A stretch of DNA of 64,000 nucleotides. It comes from Dactylorhiza incarnata. Its lineage: Eukaryota > Streptophyta > Magnoliopsida > Asparagales > Orchidaceae. The position numbers and the translations under genes are program-made. The stretch spans positions 3,261,501 through 3,325,500 of the forward strand of contig JAWHQI010000266.1 in the NCBI GenBank assembly GCA_033032865.1. The letters are read 5' to 3'. The notes beneath the pieces were generated by a model that was not told the origin of the DNA, searched no databases, and saw only the letters and a list, made by a program, of their open reading frames with translations. This document shows, piece after piece, positions 21,719 through 30,699 of this stretch (position 1 is the first letter of the stretch; each line of letters starts with the position of its first letter).

Positions 21719-23626
21719 TTTTTGGACATGTGTTAGATGTATATAAGAGTAGCCGACCCTCCAAATTTCAAGTCATTTGGAGTTCTAGATTGGTGTGGGC
21801 ATCAAAAACAAGCTCTGATTAGCCTTATGGACAGACCTCACCAAAATGAGTGTTGTGCCCTAACCAGGGCTCCAAATCGAGTGAACTCAATTTTGGATTA
21901 AACTAGACCTCAAGGGCTCCAACTTTGATGTTGGACAATTTTTCCCTAGAGGTCTCTAAGTATTTTTAGCAGAATTAATTATGTGCTGCAGTTTAATCAC
22001 AGAAAAAGGAATTAAAGCTAAGGAGCCGCACGAATCTTGAAGCAATCAGACCGCGCCTGGTCGTCTTCTTCCTCTGGCCAACGGCCAGGATCGCCCGCGC
22101 CTGGGCCACCTTGATCCTTGTTTTCCCGGCCACCTAGGCGCCGCCCCGGCCGGCCAATGCCACCACCACCTTCATTGAGGTGGTGGCCGGCGAATAGCGG
22201 TGGTTGGCCGACCGGAAGTGGCCGGAACAGGGGATTTAGGTCGAAAAATAAAACTCGGTTTCGAGCTTCTTGGTCGGCCCGATCCAGAGCCGATAGGGCT
22301 CGAACCTTGCCGCCGATTGAGGGGATCTATCCACTGAAGGGAGGGGAAGAGAACCAGACCTGCTTGGTGAAGCTGTGCCTTGTCTAATGAAGAAACGCCA
22401 TGGCCGACCTCCATCCTTCCCAAGCTCTGCAACCACCACATAGAAGAGCCCGACCTCTTCTGAAAACATGGGGGTTTCACTCCTCTTTAACCCCTGAAGG
22501 AGTTAAATTGGCCAATTGGGAAGAGGAGTGGGTGCAACCCCTTTTGCCATTAATGGCCTCTTCACCTCCCCCATGGCCGGCCACAATACACCTCCCCCTA
22601 CCTTCAATTCCTCCAGGAAACTCCTGGAATTCCCTCCACATTCATCAGGGAAGATGAAAGGAGCCATCAATGGGGGTTCCAAGGAGTTTCACACCTTAAT
22701 GGCCATGAATACCACCTTCTCTCTCCATTAAAATTGATTTTTCTCTCTCCTAATCACCATGGCCGATTTTCCTCTCTCTCCTGGGTTAATTATCAGTCTA
22801 CTAGGCTGGTCAAGTGGTCAATTTGGGCTTAGCCCAAAGGGATTGGGCTAGGTTTAAGAGATTTGACCTAATTTGGGCAAGTTTGACTTTTGGTCAAATT
22901 GACCAATTGGGTGACCCTAGGATGGGGCTTTTGGGTCCATTGGATTCCAAATTAGGTTTAGAAACTACTGGTGGGGTCAATTTGGTCACATGAGCCTTAG
23001 TTGTCCCAATTTAAGTTGATTTGACCAAAATAGGCTAAGTTGACTTTGGTCAAATTGAGCCCTAGGGTTGACCCAGTCATGGGGCTTTTTGGTCCACTGG
23101 GTCCCCTATGACATGATAACCCTAAGGGTAGGGTTAATTTAACATGGTGATGGTCAATTTGGGCACTTAGTGAAGAATTGTCATTTTGTCATAACAATGG
23201 GCATTTTGGTCAATTTGCACCATTGGGGGTCCCATGATGGGGCTTTTAGGTCTACTAGGTCTCTTATGATATTCTAGACCTAGAAGAGTGATCAATTTGT
23301 CATGGTGAAGGTTAATTGGTTCTAATTAGGTTACTTTGACCAATTTATGGTTAGGGTTGACTTTGGTCAATTTGTCCTCTTTGGTTGACCCCAATGTGTC
23401 CTTGGTGCCCTAAGGGGGCCCCTAAAGGGTTAGGGATACTAAGGTGGGGTCAAATGGTCAAGATGAGGCCCTAAAGTCCAACCCTAAGCTTGGTCACAGG
23501 AAATTGCTATTTGCAGACCAAGGTGGTTTTCTTCTTCTCACCTCAATTCACATGGCCTTGGGCTCTTCCTATGGTTTTGTCATGACAAAACCAACTTAGG
23601 GGTCTAGCTGTCTGGGGAATGTTACA
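21719..23626 (-). repeat. Right arm of the 1.9-kb inverted repeat (L 3' LTR)
   Basis: 1908 bp, reverse complement of 9806-11712. The first ~260 bases (21719-21979) are the end of the shared core. The remaining ~1650 have no counterpart in the L 5' LTR. The perfect 20-bp palindrome recurs at 23573-23592. The arm ends GGGGAATGTTACA, followed by CCTGA. Confidence 0.92.
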
Positions 23627-24594
23627 CCTGAGGCCGGTGCACCCGACCTGTGGGGGGTGTCTTGGTGGATGACTTAGTGGCCCGTGGTGCCGGCTAATTG
23701 AGAATACCTGGGCTGAGGGGACGCCATACTCGCTTTTCGTGTTGTACAACGAGAGCTGTGAACAACGGGCATTTGGCGAACCTGAAACCGCACCATTGCA
23801 GCACCTGATTAGTAAGCCTCGTTCCGCATGTCGGGAGGCAATCAGACAGAGTCTTCGGACTACGTTATGTTCACAATTAAAGCACGGAGGACCCTGGTAT
23901 TCGGGCCGCCGACTTTAGCCTCGAAGGGCAAAGCCATCAAGAGTGGATGGTGGTGGAAGGCGTAGTACACCAAAGAGTGCCTGAGTGCACGAGACGTGGA
24001 GGCCATTCCCACATTTGTGTTGTTGCATTTGTATGAAATGTTGTGGGCTTTGCTAGTCGCACTCTTATATATATATATATATGATGTTGAGACTGTTTTG
24101 CAGGGACGTTTAGAACTGCCACCCCCTCGAAGGGGTGGGGTCATTATAACTTGGTCAGCTTTAGCTGACCGTTTCCCTGTTTTGCCACCGTCTTTGGTGG
24201 GCTTGTTGTACAGGAGCTGGACCGAGCGGGACCTTGGCGGGCTGAAGCCCCTGCGCTGCTGCGGCCTTGAAGGCCTTTTGTCTTTTCTTCTGTTTTCATG
24301 TATGGTCGGCCTGCGCGCCGATGTTGGTAAACTGTAAGGCCGTCGTGCCTCTTTTGTGTGTTGCAAAACATTTTATTCCAAGTTAATAGAAGTGGACATA
24401 CCCGAGTTCGGGTCTTGTGGTTTATAATTCTGTCTCTCTCTTTTACTTCCGCATAGAATGCTCTGAGTTAGGCTTCGTGGTATAGTGTCGTTGCATATTC
24501 AATTAAGTAACGTTTCCGTTTGTTTTGTAGTATATGGTGTGGGGCCCCGGCCGGACCTTCTGCTATATGCTTCTGAACGGATGGGGGTGTTACA
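23627..24594 (+). repeat. gypsy1 3' LTR, second part (U5 side)
   Basis: Begins with the duplicated CCTGA and ends GGGGGTGTTACA. 24110-24560 aligns with the gypsy2 LTR: GGGGTGGGGTCATTATAACTTGGTCAGC, the TTGCCACCG block and, near the end, GGGGCCCCGGCCGGACCTTC. A (TA)n run at 24067-24082 could serve as a TATA element. The continuity of this homology across the L insertion is the main proof that L interrupts one LTR. (The first block is quoted as GGGGTGGGGTC and TTGGTCAGC flanking ATTATAAC.). Confidence 0.85.
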
Positions 24595-25171
24595 ACGGGT
24601 TATGCCAGAGTAAAGTCGGCCCAGTCCAAATTCTTCGTGCATGGAGTGCAGCGGCCAAGGGCTTGAGTGGTCACGGGCTGGAGCCGAAATGATGGCGAGG
24701 TCGACGCCGATATGTGTAAGGTCGTCAGAAAAAAGGTGTCGAGGTCGACCATGACCTGTAGCTCGAGAACTAGTCGGGTTGAACAGTATTAGCCGAGATC
24801 CGTCCTCTGGAGCTTTGAACAAGGAGAGAGACGGCAAGACTTGCCATGGGGTCGCCGATTGGAATGCTGATTGGACCGTCAGTGCGCTGAAGAGGAGGAT
24901 CAACGGTGGTTCCGGGCGCAAGCGTGGTTCACCGGCAAGTCGGAGAAACAAAATCTAGTTCGTTTTTCTAATGTCCGATCTGCCTTCTTCTTCACGACAA
25001 CCGGCTTAAATAGAGAACATTCATTATTTCTGACTTTATATCTCCTGCCAATTGATTCCGGCCTCAATTGATTTTTCCAAATAATACTTTCAAAATAATT
25101 TGCTTTCCCAAGTATCCCTTTCGAACTGAATCATGACAACCGTGAGTTGGCAAGCTTCCAGAGCACTTTCA
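24595..25171. other. Unassigned stretch between gypsy1 and the minus-strand relic genes
   Basis: 24595-24599 (ACGGG) is the candidate right target duplication of gypsy1. The rest is moderately GC-rich to 24960 and then AT-rich. A 150-codon minus-strand frame overlaps the gypsy1 LTR end and has no recognisable domain. I see nothing further to support. Confidence 0.5.
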
Positions 25172-26615
25172 TTATTGCACTTTCATGTGGGCGAGCTCCA
25201 GAGCGCGGAGCTGGGCTCGCGCACTCTCGTGGGCGAGCGCACGGGATGTCAATTCGTCGAAGTCTGCGGCGTACTCTCGCCCGTAGAGCCCAAAGGAGAG
25301 GGCGAAGGCTTGGCCCCCGATGGTATCTTGCTCCACCCAGGAGGGGAGGAGGGTTGATATGGAGACCCTGTTGGCACCCTGGTCCCAATCCAGCAAAGGC
25401 TCGCCGGCCTCGTCCCGATGCCTCATTCCGAGGCAGAAGTTTTGGTGGCTCGTCAGGCCGGGCATGCCCGGCACGTCGGCGGCCACCCCGGCGGCCTCAA
25501 CGGTCCCTTTATCGGCTAGCAGGCCCGCCGACAGATCAGATACCGGCAGGTCCCCAAGGACCTCTTTCCCCTTAGCCGGGGTGGGGGGGGGGGAGGCTTT
25601 CATTTTCTTTGGCGGCGGCGGCAAGGTGAGCGATCCACGACTCGCGGGTGCGGGCCGCTTCTTGGAAGAAGACGCGGAGGTGTCGGGAATCTCTCAGCAC
25701 GCGGCGACGGCGGTGGTAGCAAGCGCTAGGCCGGGGGAGATAGTCCCGACCCTCGCATAGGGGGGATGGAGCAGAAGGTCTCGCTCCCCTACAAGTGACA
25801 GCAATACAAGGTTAGAGAGGAAAAAGGCAAAACACGAGGCAAGGGGCGAATGCGAGTCAAAGCTGCTCCGGCGGCACGGGGAGTAGCGAGTCGACGTTCC
25901 TTCAGAGGTAGGCAACCTCGAAGTTCTTCATCGATAAGTAGGTCAAGATTTCGGCTTCGTGGCTGCCGAGCGCAGGATGGCGGTAGGTTGGCTCGCCGCA
26001 CTTGATGGGCAAGAAGGGGACGTTGCCAAAGGGCCCCTTCACGAGCACGAACTTCTGGGTCCAGTAGTGGCTTTTATTGACGGTCTCGCAAACCTTGGTG
26101 TGTTGGCTAGCGAAGTAGGCGGTCCCATCTTAATAGGCCCGGAAGGAGAAGATCTTGCAGAAAACCGGCAAGCTAAACTCGATTCGCTCCTCCCTCAGGT
26201 AGCAAGCGAAGGCTTCCATGAAGGCGATCGAGTTGGGTGTCATCTGACCCGGGATCGCGCCAAAGTACTTGAATATCTGGGAGGATTTGCAACAAATGGT
26301 TAGGGGCCTCTGGCGAGTGCAAAAAAAAAGAAAAAATAGAACAAAAGCGCGAGCCATTACCTGGCTGATCTCTTACCAGAAAGGCAGCCGCAGGCCCACG
26401 TCAAAATGGGCCACGAGAATGGCGAGCTCCTCCGGGTAGAGCTAGTTGATGACATCAGATTTCGCGGGCCGGCGAGCCGAGAACCCTGGCGAGATGAAGT
26501 TCGCGACCGCAGCATGGTACTCGCCCTCGGTGAGCGAGCAGCCGAAGAAGGAGTGGTCGTAGAAGGTCCAGGCGCACTTGGCCTGGCTCTTGGCGTCGCC
26601 ACCATCACCACCCAT
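25172..26615 (-). pseudogene. Gene Y: decayed intron-containing gene of the 'putative gypsy type transposon' (Transposase_28) kind
   Basis: Exon 1 starts at ATG 26615 (MGGDGGDAKSQAKCAWTFYD...) and includes YPEELAILVAHFDVGLRLPF. It ends at 26361 before a GTAATG donor. An 84-bp intron with a T-rich tract and CAG acceptor leads to exon 2 at 26276, reading IFKYFGAIPGQMTPNSIAF and further to KSHYWTQKFVLVKGPFG. This order (GxRLPF..., FKYFG--PGQMTPNS..., then a W-rich block) fits the Transposase_28 family as I know it. A C-terminal piece (25624-25172) is Pro-rich, then has an Ala/Glu-rich, possibly coiled-coil end. In-frame stops near codons 58 and 80, after FRAY and after FEVAYL mark it as dead. 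Family call by eye only. Confidence 0.55.
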
Positions 26616-26735
26616 TCTAAAGGTTTTTGAGAAATTGAGGGATTGAGCACGAGAAGGAGGGTGCGAGCTCTCGAGAATGAAAGGGGCAGGGAGTCAAGAG
26701 TGATAAATATGGTAGTTGACTCTGACGACGAGATC

Positions 26736-26743
26736 TATTTATT
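26736..26743 (-). promoter_or_regulatory. Possible TATA element of gene Y
   Basis: Minus-strand ATAAATAG about 120 bases before the gene Y start codon. Weak support: position is plausible but the surrounding DNA is AT-rich. Confidence 0.3.
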
Positions 26744-27104
26744 GAAAAATAAAGGCGGCGGGGAGGAATCAAAGCGCCGACGGTGCGGTTAGCAGAATCC
26801 CGCTACGATACGCCTCCGTATTCGGGATAGCCCTCTGTCCCACCCGCTCGCAGCAATACGGTAATATCGGCTCGCTATAAGCAGAGTGAGCGCAGAATAG
26901 GCAAGCCAAGCCCAATACAGATCACATGCAAGAGCGTTAAGAAATAAAAAGCAGAAACTAGCGAGCACAGTAATATCATAGCACGAGTAAGTAAAAGAAG
27001 CCCAAGAGCAGGCGAGAAATATCCAGCTAATAACAGAGATGGAGTTCGCAGATTGTTTTAAGAAATAAAAATAAATGTTCACAACATTTGGTTCACTGAA
27101 AAGA

Positions 27105-27122
27105 GGGGGGGGGGGGGGGGGG
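27105..27122. repeat. Homopolymer run of 18 G
   Basis: An uninterrupted G run lies between the end of gene X and the start region of gene Y (a C run in their sense strand). Run length is prone to sequencing error. Confidence 0.85.
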
Positions 27123-27139
27123 AGCAGACGCGAGCAGGA

Positions 27140-28348
27140 TCAGTATTGGATCCATCTCCATCGGCCTTTGCCTCCCACTCCTGAGCTCGACGGAACTCGC
27201 GGGTAATGATAGGAGCGGACCGCGCGGATCTCGCGCTGTATCAAGCGTACTTGATCTTCCTCCCACGAGAAGTGCAGCACTGGGGAGGTGACCTCGCCAA
27301 CGGTATCCAGCTGTAGCTCGGCGCAGAGCCGCGCATAATCATCATCAAAGGCAGCGAGCCGCTCCTCGGTGGACGCCCTGTCCTCCCGCACCTGACTGTA
27401 CAAGTCCCGCAACATGTGCCCGTACTTTTGGAGCGCCTCAGTGGTTCACCTCTTCATCACCTCGGGGTCCTAGGGATCGCCTAAGAAATCAACAATCTTG
27501 TCTGGGGAGGGCTGGGGCGACATCTCCTCCCCAAGGTCCAGCTCGACGGAGGACTCTTGGACACATGCAAGGGAAGAGTCAGTGACGTGCGGGATATGAA
27601 TGATTGATAATACTGACCAACCTGACGGGGCCGCGACTTCTTTGCCAGGGGGCTGGCGAGAAGAGCTAGGCCTCCCCTGGATGGCCTCCGTATACGTCAA
27701 CGTGACGGATTTCCCCATGCCCGGGGTGTGAGTCACGTTGCTCGCAAATCGGACCATGGCAGGGAGCGAGCCACCAGGGCTTGGGTGGCCGAGAAGACAA
27801 AACCCCGAGGTGAGGATGGTCGCATCTGTTGGGGACGGTGAGCTCGGCAGAGTGGCGCGCCTTCCAGGCTTCGGGAGTGGAGACTCTGCAAAGAGTAACG
27901 ACATCAATAGGACAAGTCAAGGAACTCATCAATAAGGATAAAGAAAACTCACCGGGTCGTGGCGAGGGGATGCTCATATTGCCAGCGTCCAGTTCCGCGG
28001 CCTCCGAGCCAGTCCTCTCGGGGGAGGGTTGGAGAGTGCCCGCCAAGGCTTCGCTCGCGATGGTCTTCTCTAGGAGCGCGCTCTGCAAGAGAGATAGTGT
28101 AAGCAATATTACATGGGGAAATGACCTGTCAACCTGAGTACCTCCTCGACGAGAAAGAGATCAGGCGACGGGTCCTAGTGTGAGGACCCATTATCCCCGG
28201 GATGTCGCCGGACGGTCTTCTCCTTCCTTATCTTGGGGAAGGGGGGACGGGTCCGCCGAGCGAGCCAAGGGGCAAGCTGAACCGTGACCGAATGCTCATT
28301 CGCTCGCGATGCATCCAGGCGGGCCTTGACTTCTTATGACAGAGGCAT
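27140..28348 (-). pseudogene. Gene X: decayed intron-containing minus-strand gene, function unknown
   Basis: Reading from ATG 28348 (MPLS, then a stop, EVKARLDASRANEHSV...), exons are suggested by splice-like junctions. There is a GTACTC donor at 28141 with TTGCAG acceptor ending 28083 (59 bp, short for a plant intron). There is a GTGAGT donor at 27952 with TTTGCAG acceptor ending 27886. A third donor lies at 27621 with a less clear acceptor. The last exon ends around 27140 and contains a charged, probably coiled-coil stretch (REDRASTEERLAAFDDDYAR). Several in-frame stops are present. It resembles the hydrophilic coiled-coil proteins often annotated next to Transposase_28 genes in plants, but I do not recognise a domain and assign no function. 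Confidence 0.4.
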
Positions 28349-28420
28349 TTTGAGGGCTACTGAGCAGGTGGCGAGAGAAGACGAGAGGTAACAGGGTTAC
28401 CCGTCGTCCAGGATTGGTGG

Positions 28421-28428
28421 TATTTATA
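28421..28428 (-). promoter_or_regulatory. TATA box of gene X
   Basis: Minus-strand TATAAATA 73 bases before the first ATG of gene X, a normal plant distance. Confidence 0.5.
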
Positions 28429-28429
28429 G

Positions 28430-29310
28430 CACTGGTGATCGGACCTAACATAAGATTTCTGCCAGGTCAGCAGCGGCTGACGAACACCGGGGGTTGGATG
28501 TTTCTTTACGAGCTTAGAATAATCTCGCAAAGAGCGGGGATTGTGTACAACCCCTTGTTCTCCGAAGGGAGAAAAGGGGTTAGTCGGGCGTAGGCGAGGC
28601 GAGCAGGGAATTGCCGCCCCGCGTTGAGCGAGCCGCGAAGGTAAGGGGAGGGAGAGCCAGTCTTATCCCCTTGAGAGGAAAGTGATGCGAGGGCAAGGCA
28701 AGCGAGGTCTCGCCGCCTCGTGTAGGCGGTCCTTATCGATATTTATAGTAGGGGGAGCGAGCGTCGCCCTCACGAGCCGCTCGTATGGGGAGATCTCGCA
28801 GGGCCCGCTTGCGAGAGGGCTGGCGAGTGGCGCCTTCGTGGGCCACTCTCCCATCAAAGGTCCAGGGGTCAATTTACCCAATTACCTTTGGTGGGTTGCC
28901 AATAGCCCTCCAGAACAACGAAGTTTGGCTATTAGCAGACCAGTTTGGGGTGCGATTAGTAAAACCAAAAGGTGGAGTTACGCTATTTGCAAACTAGTAG
29001 AGAAAAGCTATATATAGACCCTGAAGGGCACCTTTGGAGGGGATCCAGTTCTTTGGCTTCTTCCTCCTTAGGAAATTCTTGGTTAGCTCCTCAGGCTCTC
29101 CAAGGTGCCCTGTTTCAGTTTTGTATTGGGAGGGGAAGCACTTAGAAGATCTTCCGATTGTGTGATCAGACCTCCACACTGTAGCCAAGGGCCAGTCTTT
29201 AGCTCCAAGTCTTCGATCAGGTTCTTCCATGGGATCAGTAAGTGCCAACTGCCCCCTTTCAGGGGTCCGAACTCGCTCATTAGGTCGACTCTCGGTTCCA
29301 ATGTGCATTG
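28430..29310. other. Unassigned non-coding stretch
   Basis: GC-rich to about 28860 with many GCGAG/CTCGC words shared with the gene X and Y region, then more AT-rich. A plus-strand TATATATAG at 29010-29018 could be a core promoter, perhaps of an LTR whose partner is not in the window. No ORF with a recognisable domain. Confidence 0.4.
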
Positions 29311-29533
29311 TGTAGCCAAGAACGAGATCTACAACATTCATGTTAAACATTTTTCCAAAATATGCACGGTTTGGCCGGAATATGACCAGAAAGGTTTCTG
29401 GCTCGAATTTTGAAATTTATTATCATTATATTCATTTCGACCCAGCAACCTTTCGGACCATATTTCGACCAAACCGTGCATATTTTTGAAAAATGTTCAT
29501 CATGAAAGTTGTAGATCTCATTCTTGGGTATAA
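29311..29533. repeat. ~220-bp palindrome (two ~95-bp arms)
   Basis: The left arm (from AGCCAAGAACGAGATCTACA, about 29314-29407) and right arm (about 29436-29530, ending with the complementary TTCTTGGG) are inverted copies with roughly one mismatch in ten. A short AT-rich centre separates them. Both arms contain TATGCACGGTTTGG or its complement. Transcribed, this would fold into a long imperfect hairpin. Its origin could be a MITE, a fold-back of LTR sequence, or a hairpin small-RNA locus. Confidence 0.85.
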
Positions 29534-29639
29534 AATGCATATATTATTTGCCTAATTCCGACATGTATTCTGGGTGAATGAGCTCAAGCTTTCTTAGGGT
29601 TAAAAACCTTGATCTTTTTTTGTATATTCCATATATATG

Positions 29640-30160
29640 GACTTCACTCTTCGTGCGCGAATAGAGATCTCTCCTAAGTCGTTAATGTCAAAAAGTTCTA
29701 GCTGGTCTCTAATGGAGTAGCGTAACCCATTCAGATAACGTGACACGGTCATGTCATCATCCTCTCAAAGGTCGAGGCATGAATGTAGTACTAGGAACTT
29801 GTTCGTATACTAATCCCCTGATAATTTGTCTTACCGTAGGTTGTGGAACTGATGGTAGAGGGTCTACAAATAATTGGGTGGAACATACCGTTTCTGAAGT
29901 TATGTTTTAAATTTTGCCCATGTGGTGATAGGAAGCATGCCTAAATTAACTCTAGAATGCTCTAATTGTCCCCACCAAACTAGGACGGACCTTTTCAGTC
30001 TATGCATGGCATGCTCAACTTGCTTAGTTTGGGGCAATAGCTTCCAAGCTAGGAAATGGTTCATCTGATCACACCAGTCTAAACAACCCTTGGTTTCTAA
30101 ATGTCCCTCAAAATCACCAACATCTAATTTGACTCATTTATCCAAACGAGGTTGATTACA
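29640..30160 (-). pseudogene. gag: Degraded Ty3/gypsy gag fragment
   Basis: The minus strand translates, with stops and at least one frame change, to VKLDVGDFEGHLETKGCLDW, then VLVWWGQLEHSR, TTWAKFKT, LQKRYVPPNYL, TLYHQFHNLR and VSRYLNGLRYSIRDQLELFD. These follow the order of the Retrotrans_gag domain: a D-x-PxFxG...-FLDW start, a WW motif, F..RY.PPNY-...LYQQ...L and a YL.GLR..I...V end. At least four in-frame stops. No LTR or pol belonging to it was found nearby, so it is an old, truncated relic. No sizeable ORF marks it. Confidence 0.8.
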
Positions 30161-30195
30161 TGGTTCAGGTTCTGGGTGTGCAAGTTCTACAGGTC

Positions 30196-30400
30196 TAGGG
30201 TTAGTGATGCGGGATGCCTAGGGCATCCCCACCCTGGTTCGACCAGAAGGAGCATGAACCGGTACACACTATCGAGCTGCAGCCCAAGCACCCCAACCCT
30301 TCTCCGCGCCTGTTCTCAGCGTGGTAGGATGTTGAGGTTGGGTCTCGAACCCAGCCCCCTTGATAAGAACCTCTCCTAACATATTTTATCACTAAATGCA
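30196..30400 (-). repeat. tRNA-derived SINE-like unit, minus-strand copy
   Basis: Inverted partner of the unit at 30405-30575. On the minus strand it reads GAGAGGTTCTTATCAAGGGG, then GGGTTCGAGACCC (B-box type), and the GGAGAAGGGTTGGGGTGCTT block. It ends ...GGTTCATGCTCCTTCTGGTC. There is no poly-A tail or clear duplication, so the boundaries are approximate. Confidence 0.5.
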
Positions 30401-30404
30401 CTGC

Positions 30405-30575
30405 AGCGCACTTGGTGATAAGGCCTATTAGGAGAGGTTCTTATCAAGGGGGTTGGGTTCGAGACCCAACCTCAACATCCTTCCGCGATGAGAATAAAAG
30501 CGGAGAAGGGTTGGGGTGCTTGGGCTGCAACCCAGCAATGCATGCCGGTTCGTTCTCTTTCTGGTCTGACTTCTA
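30405..30575 (+). repeat. tRNA-derived SINE-like unit, plus-strand copy
   Basis: Contains an A-box-like TGGTGATAAGG (30413-30423) and a perfect B box GGTTCGAGACC (30456-30466), 43 bases apart start to start. This is the internal RNA polymerase III promoter layout of tRNA-derived SINEs. It is followed by a body shared with the minus-strand copy. It does not fold as a tRNA gene. Confidence 0.5.
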
Positions 30576-30699
30576 ACGACTCATTTATTTCCAAGAATGG
30601 AATGGAGTACTCCAAAGGAACAACAAAGACATTCTTGGAAGTTATTCAAATCAGATGGACGGGTTGGGCAACAAAAATAGAAGGAAATATCTAATGTCC

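Larger units (their letters stand above)
3526..23626 (+). mobile_element. Element L: large LTR element with ~2 kb internal region and mirrored, mismatched LTRs
   Basis: The block is flanked by CCTAA (3521-3525) and CCTGA (23627-23631), a 5-bp duplication with one change, and interrupts the gypsy1 LTR. It starts TGTAAGACCCC and ends GGAATGTTACA. A primer-binding site at 7794 and a chromovirus-type 3' tail ending at 9805 define a 5' LTR (3526-7791), an internal domain (7792-9805) and a 3' LTR (9806-23626, including gypsy2). Without gypsy2 and one TSD copy the 3' LTR is about 5168 bp and the element about 11.4 kb. Size and lack of coding capacity fit a LARD-like non-autonomous element. The two LTRs share only a central ~1615 bp, so this is not a simple insertion product. 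Confidence 0.7.
9806..23626 (+). repeat. Element L 3' LTR (about 5168 bp without the nested gypsy2)
   Basis: Starts TGTAACATTCCCC and ends GGGGAATGTTACA. It consists of a 1.9-kb left arm (9806-11712), the shared core (11711-12355 and 21009-21979) and a right arm (21719-23626) that is the reverse complement of the left arm. gypsy2 sits in the core with TSD CTTCA. The ORFs in the two arms are mirror copies without known domains and are probably chance. Confidence 0.7.
1..24594 (+). mobile_element. gypsy1: partial Ty3/gypsy chromovirus (Tekay/Del-like), 3' portion
   Basis: Only the 3' part of this element is in the window: end of reverse transcriptase, RNase H, integrase, the C-terminal tail, a polypurine tract and a 3' LTR. 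The LTR is interrupted by element L and resumes at 23627. The assignment to one element rests on three points. The sequence left of 3526 and right of 23626 joins through a 5-bp duplication (CCTAA/CCTGA). The right part is clearly homologous, in the same order, to the U5 side of the gypsy2 LTR. The LTR starts TGTAAGACCCC and ends GGGTGTTACA. Added up, the LTR is about 2095 bp, close to the 2101 bp of gypsy2. ACGGG at 24595-24599 would be the right target duplication; its partner lies outside the window. Confidence 0.85.

Noticed and set aside
25172..25760. Long plus-strand ORFs opposite gene Y (for example 25147-25575 and 25320-25760)
   Set aside because: GC-rich shadow frames of the minus-strand gene. 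Codon content is Arg/Pro-rich without motifs.
30413..30466. A functional tRNA gene at the A/B-box sequence
   Set aside because: The boxes are there but the sequence between and after them does not form acceptor or anticodon stems. A SINE-like unit fits better.
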